Below, one piece after another: positions 1-7,066 of a stretch of 57,368 bases of DNA (positions are counted from its first letter, which is position 1; each line of letters opens with the position of its first letter). Below the pieces are notes generated by a model. The model did not search any database, was not told the DNA's origin, and saw only the letters and a list, made by a program, of their open reading frames with translations. The position numbers were made by a program, and so were the translations under genes. The stretch is from assembly GCA_021413705.1 (NCBI GenBank), contig JAIOPX010000151.1, positions 1 to 57,368 on the forward strand, in the 5' to 3' direction. Source of the stretch: Planctomycetota bacterium (GTDB lineage: Bacteria; Planctomycetota; Planctomycetia; Pirellulales; UBA7805).

Positions 1-1728
1 AAGCACGGCTTGACGCCAGAAGCGGCGGTGGGCGTCCGCTTGGCCATGCATTGCCCAGAGCCAGGTGGAATCGCCCGCGAAGGCCAGCACGCGGCCACCC
101 GGCTCGGCTGCGGCCAAGAGCGGCTGCCCCGAGTCGTTTTCGGCCAGTATCAACGCCCCCTGCGGCACGCCGCGGAAACGGCTGCCCCCATTGAGCGGCG
201 GCAAGGCCCGCCAAGCCGCGGCATTCGCAGCACCGGGAGCCAATTGCATCACATAGTGACGGCTCCCCAGCGGATCGGCAGGGAGCATCCGCTGCGGGCC
301 ACTGAGGCGATAGTCCTCGTCTCCTTTTTGGCCGAGCTTGTGCTTGACGGATTTGTCGAACCGGGCGTCGTATTCGATGGGGATGATGTCGGCCAACGGC
401 GTATGTTGATAGCCGCCGGGCCAAAATGTGTTCCAGCCGCCGAGCATCAGCAAACCCGCGCCGGCGTTGACCGTTTGCTTGAGCTTCGCCCAGTCTTCTT
501 TCGAGAATACGTCGGCGTCCAGATCGCCCAGGATGTAGACGTCGTATTTGCCCCGAGTGAAATAGTCGGCCACGCTGATGCCGTCGATCGTTTTGAGCGG
601 CCATAGGGCGCGGCTGGTGGGGCGAATCCACTTGAGCGTGACCTGGATATCGGGCGACGCGCCGAGCGCCCGTCGCAAAAACCGCTGCTCGGGGCGCGGC
701 TCTCCTTCGAGGTACAACACCTTGAGCCCGCCGGGGAGCACGGTGACATACGTTGACAGCTCGTTGTTGTCGGTTGCCTTCTCGCCCGCTTGAGGTGCGG
801 CCCGCACGGTGGCCCGATACTCGCCCGGCTCGCTGGGTGTGTAGCGCATCTCATAGCGCAGTTGGTCGCCATCGCGCCGGGCATGCACGACGGTGGCCGC
901 CACCACTTCCGGCTTGCCCCCCGGTTTTTCCATCAGCAGTTGCAGCGGGATATCGCGATTTACAAATCCCCACACCCGCACCGTGCCGGAAACGGTCAGT
1001 TCGTTTTTCACGAACACTCGGATGTCGTCGGGCATCGTCTCGATCTCGATGTCGGGCGGCTGCTCGGAGCCTACTCGCTGGCCGAAGGGCACGACAAACA
1101 ACGGCGCCCCCTGCTGGGCGATCGATCGGGCAGAAGCCTGCGGCAGGACCGATGTGACGCCCGCCGTGTTCAGCGCTCCGTCGCCCATCAGGACAAACGC
1201 CAGCAGCCGCTTGCTGTGCTCACGGCGCAGCACTTCCTGCATCGCCGTGCCATAGGCGCTCAAATCGCCTCGCGGGACGGCATCGAGCACGATCCGTTGC
1301 CCATCGAGTTGCAATTCCTTGGCATCGGCGTCAAATGTGTAGACCTTCAGTTCATAACTTGGCACGGCCAGCAGCTTCTTCAGCGCCGGCTGGCTCTCGG
1401 CCAACGCCGTCTTGAGGGCTTCCCATCGCATGTGGCCTCCAAAAGCGTCCTTGACCGACATGCTGCGCGAAGCGTCGATCAGTACCACCACGGCTGCGGG
1501 CTGGGGCCGGATATCGGTAAACACCAGAGTCGGTCGCAGCATGGCGGCAATCAGCAGAATGACCACGATCAGCCGCAGCAATCCGAGCGCCAGCCGCCGC
1601 GCCGGCGAGAGGCGAGTGAACATCACGGACACCACCCAAGCTCCCAGCAGCAATAGCGCCAACAGCACCACCACGCCATACGGGCCGGCGAAGTGCTCGA
1701 GAATCGGGCTGAGGTACCAGGAGTTCAT
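1..1728 (-). CDS. VWA / GATase1-like membrane protein (3' end outside window)
   Basis: Open for 576 codons from ATG at 1728 to the window edge with no stop, so the C-terminus is missing. The N-terminus has two hydrophobic segments (residues ~15-40 and ~45-65). A von Willebrand A-like domain follows, with the metal-site motif LIDASRSMS (DxSxS) near residue 83. Further on is a glutamine-amidotransferase-like stretch (GLLMLGGWNTFWPGGY), the class I GATase-like domain seen in planctomycete VWA proteins. It is the last visible member of the leftward MoxR/DUF58/BatA/VWA cluster. In that gene set the AAA+ MoxR ATPase and VWA proteins are thought to act together as a chaperone or assembly system at the membrane. 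The substrate cannot be told from sequence. Confidence 0.85.
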   Translation of the reverse strand, partial: MNSWYLSPILEHFAGPYGVVVLLALLLLGAWVVSVMFTRLSPARRLALGLLRLIVVILLIAAMLRPTLVFTDIRPQPAAVVVLIDASRSMSVKDAFGGHMRWEALKTALAESQPALKKLLAVPSYELKVYTFDADAKELQLDGQRIVLDAVPRGDLSAYGTAMQEVLRREHSKRLLAFVLMGDGALNTAGVTSVLPQASARSIAQQGAPLFVVPFGQRVGSEQPPDIEIETMPDDIRVFVKNELTVSGTVRVWGFVNRDIPLQLLMEKPGGKPEVVAATVVHARRDGDQLRYEMRYTPSEPGEYRATVRAAPQAGEKATDNNELSTYVTVLPGGLKVLYLEGEPRPEQRFLRRALGASPDIQVTLKWIRPTSRALWPLKTIDGISVADYFTRGKYDVYILGDLDADVFSKEDWAKLKQTVNAGAGLLMLGGWNTFWPGGYQHTPLADIIPIEYDARFDKSVKHKLGQKGDEDYRLSGPQRMLPADPLGSRHYVMQLAPGAANAAAWRALPPLNGGSRFRGVPQGALILAENDSGQPLLAAAEPGGRVLAFAGDSTWLWAMHGQADAHRRFWRQAVL

Positions 1729-1765
1729 GGTTTGGGTAAGGGTAAAGTCGGAGCGTGTTGTGTTT

Positions 1766-1982
1766 CGTCCCGGAGGGACGGTCGATAGTAGCCCACCGAT
1801 TTATCAGTGGGTATGCGAAGCAATATGTTTTGCGCGTCCCGGAGGGATGCTTGAATAACCACGCTAGCGTGCCGCATGTTCATCGTTTCAATTTCGGGCG
1901 TCCCTCCGGGACACGGTTTTCTTTTTCTCCATGAAGCCCGCGATAAATCGCGGGGCTACTATCAGTGGTCCCTCCGGGACCG
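1766..1982. repeat. REP-like palindrome cluster
   Basis: Four copies of the near-palindrome CGTCCCGGAGGGACG lie at about 1766-1780, 1834-1850, 1899-1915 and 1968-1982. The first two read in one orientation and the last two in the other. Between them is a further palindrome at about 1935-1956 (AGCCCGCGAT-AA-ATCGCGGGGCT). The cluster fills the gap between the VWA gene and the BatA-like gene and looks like a BIME-type array of REP elements. Confidence 0.7.
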
Positions 1983-2001
1983 TGTACAACCGGACGTTCG
2001 C

Positions 2002-4149
2002 TCACTTCTCACTTTTTCGATAAAACCAACTCGAAAGAAGATTTTCCCCTGCCACCGCTACCACCACCGCCAGCAGCAGCCAGGGATACAATTCCCACCG
2101 GCCACGGGTTTCACCGGCGCGGCGTTGCAGCACCAATTCCGCATTGTTATGCGCGACTTGCAGGGTCGATTTGTCGAACGCCGCGTGCAGCGTGGACTCG
2201 TCAATTTTGGCGATGCGGGTCGCCGCGGGATCGACGTTAACGCTGAACCCGCGCCGCACGTCGCTTTCGCCGCCGGCGCTGAGTTGATATTGGCCCGGCG
2301 TCTGCGTGTCGTCGAAGCGTACGCCCCCTTCATGTTCGCGGACTTTGATGGTGTCCCCCAAGGGTGTGCGCAACAGGAACGAATCAAAGCGGTCGTCCTT
2401 GCCCAACTTCAGCACGGCCGGTTCCCCGACGGTACAGTTTGTCTGCTCATCGACACGCCCCACCAGGTGTTGCGCCATTCCCCAGACCAGAGCAAATCCG
2501 GGCCAAGCCTCCGGCTGCGGTAGTAAGAGCAGATTCCAAGGTTGCCGTGTCGATTCCGTCAGAGACGTGGTCAGTGTCATTACACGACCGCGGCCCACCG
2601 GCTGCTCGATCAGCGCCGGCTGACCATTGCCATAGGCCAACACCGTGTGGGCCCCTTCCCGTAGCGGAGCGATCTGCCAGTACTTGAAGACCGGATTTTT
2701 CTCCCAAGGAATCGTTCCCTGCATCTGCTTGAGCCGGTCGAAGACCGGATGCTCCAACCGCTGAGGAGCGAGATACAGCTCTTCGCCCCCCGTGTTGACC
2801 AGCAGCTTCAGCGGCCCCGGCAATAGCGACTGGGCGGCGCTGTTGTTGAGCGCATCACCATTCGGTCCCGCTCTGGGGCCAAGCGCAATGGCCACGCCAT
2901 GCCCTTGCGTGGCGTAGTCCGTCAGCTTGCGCCACACGGCCTCCGGCAGGGGCGACGGGTCCAGCAGCCAGACGACGTCGTAGCCGGTCAGCGGCTTGGC
3001 GGTGAGCGCGTCGAACTCGACTACATCGCATTCAAACTCGGCGCGGCCTTGTCGCTTGAGTGACGTAGGGGCGAGCACCTGGGTCAACACGAGCGCGCGG
3101 CTGGCGGCGGGGGATGGAGCGGCGATCAGCACTTTCCAAGGCGCAGCGGTGCGAATGGTAAAGTAGCGTCGGTTGTCCAGCGGCATGGGATCGTCTTCCA
3201 CGATCTCCAAGTACCCTTGGTGAGTTCCTAGCGGCAGGGCTGCCAATTTGAACTCGATTTGCGTGGCGGCATTGGTCTCGCAGGTATAGGTTCCCTCCCC
3301 TTTCGACTCTGGCTTGCCGTCGGGGCCAACGAGAAACAGCCGCACGATGCGGCTGCCGCCTGGGCCTTCGCGCAGCAGCTCGCTCCGCAGCGTGACGGAT
3401 CCGTTTTGCGATATGACCTGACTCGACAACTCGATTGGCCCCAGGCTGAAGTTTTGTGATTCCGGTGCCGCGACATCCATCACGAACACTGCGACATCCG
3501 GATTCTCGCGGAGCCGCTTCTGCCACTGTGCGGTCTGATCGCCACCCCACTGCGCCTGGGCTAAGTCAGTAAAAAGAAAAATCTCCTTGCCGGGCAGGTC
3601 GCTCTTGCGCACCAAGGCCAACGCCTGATCGAAGCCGGAGAGGAGCGAGAAGGTGGCCGGGGAAGTGGTCAATTGGTCGATCTGTAACCCAGCCATTCCG
3701 CGATCGGGGTCCAGGTCGCCGCGCGGCAGCCGTGGGTCGAGTACCGCCACCTGGCTTTCGGCCGGCAATTGGCTCAGCAGCGTCCGTCCGATTTGCTTGG
3801 CCGCCTCGAGCCGTGTTTCGTTCTTGTGGCGATATTCCATCCGCGGGCCGGTATCGAACACCAGCGCCGCCGCCACAGGTGCGTTCCCACCCAGGGCGGA
3901 GCCGCGCGATTGCACCAATGGCCGTGCCAACGCCAGCGCCAACAAAGCAATCGCCCCCGCCCGCAGCAGCAACAGCAGCAGGTGCCGCAATCTCAGCTTG
4001 CGACGATTCGTTTCGCTTCGCTGCCGAATCAGCCGCAGCGCCGGAAACTCCAGATGTTTGGGCTGCTGCTGCATCAGCAGATGCAACACCACCGGCACGG
4101 CCACCAAGCCGATTCCCAACAACATCAGCGGCGTGGTGAGGGTGAACAT
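2002..4149 (-). CDS. BatA-like N-terminal membrane domain protein
   Basis: 715 residues. The first ~80 residues form the double-transmembrane BatA/BatB N-terminal domain: PLMLLGIGLVAVPVVLHLLM, then a basic R/K-rich linker, then a leucine-rich helix ending ALARPLV. A long periplasmic region with a VWA-like fold follows (VFDTGPRMEY occupies the metal-site position in degenerate form, so ion binding is doubtful). The chain ends in a last membrane helix, YPWLLLAVVVAVAG, near residue 690. It lies downstream of MoxR and DUF58 and upstream of the VWA/GATase protein on the same strand, the usual order for this cluster. An unrelated low-GC gene is wedged between it and DUF58. Confidence 0.85.
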   Translation of the reverse strand: MFTLTTPLMLLGIGLVAVPVVLHLLMQQQPKHLEFPALRLIRQRSETNRRKLRLRHLLLLLLRAGAIALLALALARPLVQSRGSALGGNAPVAAALVFDTGPRMEYRHKNETRLEAAKQIGRTLLSQLPAESQVAVLDPRLPRGDLDPDRGMAGLQIDQLTTSPATFSLLSGFDQALALVRKSDLPGKEIFLFTDLAQAQWGGDQTAQWQKRLRENPDVAVFVMDVAAPESQNFSLGPIELSSQVISQNGSVTLRSELLREGPGGSRIVRLFLVGPDGKPESKGEGTYTCETNAATQIEFKLAALPLGTHQGYLEIVEDDPMPLDNRRYFTIRTAAPWKVLIAAPSPAASRALVLTQVLAPTSLKRQGRAEFECDVVEFDALTAKPLTGYDVVWLLDPSPLPEAVWRKLTDYATQGHGVAIALGPRAGPNGDALNNSAAQSLLPGPLKLLVNTGGEELYLAPQRLEHPVFDRLKQMQGTIPWEKNPVFKYWQIAPLREGAHTVLAYGNGQPALIEQPVGRGRVMTLTTSLTESTRQPWNLLLLPQPEAWPGFALVWGMAQHLVGRVDEQTNCTVGEPAVLKLGKDDRFDSFLLRTPLGDTIKVREHEGGVRFDDTQTPGQYQLSAGGESDVRRGFSVNVDPAATRIAKIDESTLHAAFDKSTLQVAHNNAELVLQRRAGETRGRWELYPWLLLAVVVAVAGENLLSSWFYRKSEK

Positions 4150-4201
4150 GGTTGGTGTCCAGGCTTTAGCCTGCTTCTTCTCAGCAGATGAAAAATCTTT
4201 A

Positions 4202-4270
4202 AACAGGAGGAAGCAGAGGTAGCAGAGTTAGGCAATTGAGCGAACTCTGCTACCTCTGCTTCCTCCTGTT
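4202..4270. repeat. perfect 28-bp inverted repeat
   Basis: Arms 4202-4229 and 4243-4270 are perfect reverse complements over 28 bp, with a 13-nt loop. The arm is built on CAGAGGTAGCAGAG. It lies between the stop of the low-GC orphan (4283) and the start of the BatA-like gene (4149). It has no T-run, so it is either a mobile palindromic repeat or a transcript-stabilising hairpin. Confidence 0.85.
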
Positions 4271-4282
4271 CATTTTTCTTAG

Positions 4283-4696
4283 TCAAGCCAAATGTTTGAG
4301 TACCATTTCTACTACCCCATTTCTCGTTAGATTATCGAGTTCCGCATCAAGTACGTCCTGTTTCGACGGATCGGGGTCTAGATACAAGTAAAATGTTCTC
4401 GTCTGACAACCTATCCCAAAATCACCTCTAAGATTGCCGCAGAAAATCCTCACAAATGTAGTTAGGTCATCCAACACAATTAGTTCGACGGTGGCATTTG
4501 GCAATGTGTGGACCAGTTGTTCCGCACACTCACGTAAGAGTGAAAGATCATCGTCCGGATCTTCGCCTTCGTACCACTCCCTCCAATTGTCGCCGAATTT
4601 GTAAATCTCAAAGGAGGGATGTTCAGACAGATTAATCCAGGAAGAAGGCACAGTAGGGATCATTGAGATGACCTGTTTGTCCTGTTGAAGAATCAA
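4283..4696 (-). CDS. hypothetical protein, low GC
   Basis: 137 codons from ATG at 4696. I do not recognise the family. The product is acidic and probably cytoplasmic, with no signal peptide or membrane segment. Its features are aromatic and acidic patches (WREWYEGEDPDDD) and a C-terminal helix (NGVVEMVLKHLA). Small size, acidity and low GC resemble immunity-type or other orphan accessory proteins, but there is no motif to prove that. Its base composition is clearly more AT-rich than its neighbours. It interrupts the otherwise continuous DUF58-BatA operon and is followed by a perfect 28-bp palindrome, which suggests that it arrived by transfer. Confidence 0.6.
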   Translation of the reverse strand: MILQQDKQVISMIPTVPSSWINLSEHPSFEIYKFGDNWREWYEGEDPDDDLSLLRECAEQLVHTLPNATVELIVLDDLTTFVRIFCGNLRGDFGIGCQTRTFYLYLDPDPSKQDVLDAELDNLTRNGVVEMVLKHLA

Positions 4697-4792
4697 GTTC
4701 CAGATCCCTTGGTGATGCTGTGGTTTGAACCTTCCCGCTTTTTATTCTATTTGCACAATCTTCAGCACGTATTCGCGGCAAGCCGCGGCATA

Positions 4793-5689
4793 TCAGAACC
4801 TCGCCCGGCGGCTGATGAGGTATTCGGTCAAGGCCCGGTCAAACTGCATGCTGGTGTCGAGCGGCACGTAGTCGATCCCGCTTTGAAAACATTCCTGGCG
4901 ATACTGCTCACGGAATGCGGCCAGTTCCGCCAGATACGCCTGGCGAAAATCGGTGGCGTCCACTTGGAGTTTCTGGTGCGATTCCGGCTCTTCGAACTCG
5001 ATCAGGCCATCGAACGGAAATCGCACCTCGGCCTCGTCCAACACATGAAACAGGATCACGTCGTGCCCGCCGTGGCGCAGTCGGCGGAGCGACTTGATGA
5101 CCGGTTCAGGGTCGGTCAGCAGGTCGGAAAAGATCATCACCAGGCTCCGCTGCTTGAGCATGGCGGCGATCTGTATCAGGCTCCGGCCGATATCGGTCTC
5201 GCCAGTCGGCTTCAGCCGGGCCAACAGCGAGAGCACGTTGCCCAGTTGCTTACGCTTCGATTTCGGCGGCAGGCTGTCGCGCACCTTCTGATCGAAGGTG
5301 ATCAATCCCACGGGATCCTGCTGATGGATCATCATGTAGCACATGGCCGCCGCCAGGCAGATGGAATACTCGAACTTGGTCAACTGCTGGCGGTGTGTGT
5401 ATCCCATCGAGCGGCTTAAGTCCATCACCAGATAGCCGTGGATGTTGGTCTCAGCCTCGAACTTCTTGACGTAATACTTGTCGGTCTTGGCGTACACCAG
5501 CCAGTCGATGTCCTTCGGATCGTCGCCGCTGGTGTACTTACGATGCTCGCTGAACTCGACCGAGAAGCCGTGGAACGGGCTGGCGTGCAATCCTTGCATG
5601 AAACCCTTGACGATAAACTGCGCGCGCAGATCGAGCCGGGCAATCTGGCGGATCACTTCAGGCTTGAGATATTGTTCAACGGCCGTCAT
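4793..5689 (-). CDS. DUF58 domain protein (MoxR partner)
   Basis: 298 residues, taking ATG at 5689 (MTAVEQYLKP). A longer frame to 5761 exists, but its extra 24 residues are only the translation of an intergenic repeat, so I reject that start. The DUF58 signature is clear: HRKYTSGDDPKDIDWLVYAKT near residues 45-65, then a VWA-like region with VMDLSRSMGY (DxSxS) and the late MIFSDLL. DUF58 proteins are encoded directly after MoxR ATPases and are thought to be their VWA-type partners. The gene lies downstream of moxR on the same strand, with a 195-bp repeat-filled gap. Confidence 0.9.
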   Translation of the reverse strand: MTAVEQYLKPEVIRQIARLDLRAQFIVKGFMQGLHASPFHGFSVEFSEHRKYTSGDDPKDIDWLVYAKTDKYYVKKFEAETNIHGYLVMDLSRSMGYTHRQQLTKFEYSICLAAAMCYMMIHQQDPVGLITFDQKVRDSLPPKSKRKQLGNVLSLLARLKPTGETDIGRSLIQIAAMLKQRSLVMIFSDLLTDPEPVIKSLRRLRHGGHDVILFHVLDEAEVRFPFDGLIEFEEPESHQKLQVDATDFRQAYLAELAAFREQYRQECFQSGIDYVPLDTSMQFDRALTEYLISRRARF

Positions 5690-5710
5690 CTGGTTCACTT
5701 CAAGAGGGAT

Positions 5711-5871
5711 GAACCACAGAGACACAGAGGGCACAGAGAAAACATAAGAGAGAAGGAACACTAATAATCGCTAATAACCGCTAAGCTGATTAGCGAAGAT
5801 TAGCGTTTATTAGCGTTCCCACTTCTGCCTTTTCCTTTTTCTTCTCTGTGCCCTCTGTGCCTCTGTGGTTC
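5711..5871. repeat. nested ~160-bp inverted repeat
   Basis: Outer arms 5711-5740 and ~5842-5871 are near-perfect complements (GAACCACAGAG...CTCTGTGCCTCTGTGGTTC). Inside is a second imperfect palindrome, about 5755-5819, built from repeated GCTAATAA / TTATTAGC units around the centre GCTGATTAGC. It occupies the gap between moxR and the DUF58 gene. Such a structure is typical of a miniature palindromic element. It may also form a large hairpin within the moxR-DUF58 transcript. Confidence 0.75.
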
Positions 5872-5884
5872 AAAAATTCCCCAC

Positions 5885-6904
5885 TCACTTTTCAAACTTC
5901 GGTATCTCCGGCGTGGGCACATCTTTGAGCAGCTTGTCAATGATGTCCTCGTTCGTCATTCCTTCCGCCTGGGCTTGGAAGTTGGTGCTGATGCGGTGGC
6001 GCAGCACGGGGACGGCGATCTTGCGGACGTCTTCGATGGAAACACTGAATCGGCCGCTCATGGCGGCGAGGGCTTTGCCACCCTGGATCAAAAATTGCCC
6101 GGCGCGAGGGCCAGCTCCCCAGTCAACTAACTCCTTGACGTAAGTTGGCGCCGACGCATCGCGCGGCCGCGTGGCTCGCACTAGCCGGGCCACATACTTG
6201 ACGATGTATTCGCTTACTGCCACGGAGAACACCAGCTTCTGCAAATTAACGATCGCCTTGGCCGAAAGAACCTTGCGGATTTCCGGCTTGTCGTGCCGCG
6301 TCGTCTGCGCCAGGATTCGCTCCTCTTCGTCGGAGGATGGATAGCCCACCTTGATGTTGAACATGAACCGGTCGAGCTGGGCTTCAGGCAGCGGATACGT
6401 CCCTTCCTGCTCGATCGGGTTTTGCGTGGCGATGGTGAAGAACGGGTCGGGCAATGTGTAGGTGGTCTGGCCAACCGTGACTTCCCGCTCTTGCATCGCC
6501 TGCAACAGCGCGGCCTGTGTCTTGGGCGGCGTGCGGTTGATTTCGTCCGCCAGCAGGATGTTGGTGAAGATGGGCCCTTCGACGAAGCGGAAGTTCCGCC
6601 GCCGGGCGTCGTCCTCTTCCAGCACGTTGGTGCCCGTGATGTCCGACGGCATCAGGTCGGGCGTGAACTGGATCCGCTTGAACTTCATGTCGAGGATCCG
6701 GGCCAGTGTGCTGACCATGAGTGTCTTGGCCAACCCTGGCACGCCTTCCAGCAGACAGTGCCCCCGGGTGAAGATCGCGGCCAGGAGTTGCTCGATCACC
6801 TCATCCTGGCCGACGATGATCTTCTGCAACTCGGCGCGCATCACCTGCTGATGCTGGCTGAACTCCTGCAGGATGTCACCCAAGCTACGGGGCTTTGTGG
6901 CCAA
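5885..6904 (-). CDS. MoxR-family AAA+ ATPase
   Basis: 339 residues from a TTG codon at 6904, preceded at good spacing by AAAGGAG. An alternative start at 6973 would add an unlikely tail and lacks this Shine-Dalgarno sequence. The AAA_3 domain shows Walker A EGVPGLAKT, Walker B ILLADEINR, the PPKTQAALLQAMQE segment, sensor ATQNPIEQEG and the arginine-containing ALPEAQLDRF-like region (here PLPEAQLDRFMF). The lid domain follows (KYVARLVRATR, VDWGAGPRA, VPVLRHRI). MoxR proteins act as chaperone-like ATPases with VWA partners. Here those are the downstream DUF58, BatA-like and VWA/GATase proteins. The length is normal for the family. Confidence 0.93.
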   Translation of the reverse strand: MATKPRSLGDILQEFSQHQQVMRAELQKIIVGQDEVIEQLLAAIFTRGHCLLEGVPGLAKTLMVSTLARILDMKFKRIQFTPDLMPSDITGTNVLEEDDARRRNFRFVEGPIFTNILLADEINRTPPKTQAALLQAMQEREVTVGQTTYTLPDPFFTIATQNPIEQEGTYPLPEAQLDRFMFNIKVGYPSSDEEERILAQTTRHDKPEIRKVLSAKAIVNLQKLVFSVAVSEYIVKYVARLVRATRPRDASAPTYVKELVDWGAGPRAGQFLIQGGKALAAMSGRFSVSIEDVRKIAVPVLRHRISTNFQAQAEGMTNEDIIDKLLKDVPTPEIPKFEK

Positions 6905-7066
6905 ACGAGACTCCTTTCCAAGCTGCGCTAAACCCCTAACCCTAAAATGGTTATAGAGCGCCCAGGTTGCCACGCGCGACGGTTCGGGGAGTCGGAAGCT
7001 TTGGCAGGGCGCTTCTTTTCTGAGTCACATTGCGATGCATATTTTTCCGGCAGGGATAGGGATGCC

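Noticed and set aside
5690-5761. Extended N-terminus of the DUF58 protein
   Set aside because: The 24 extra residues are encoded by the ACCACAGAGACACAGAGGGC repeat. Conserved sequence begins after ATG 5689.
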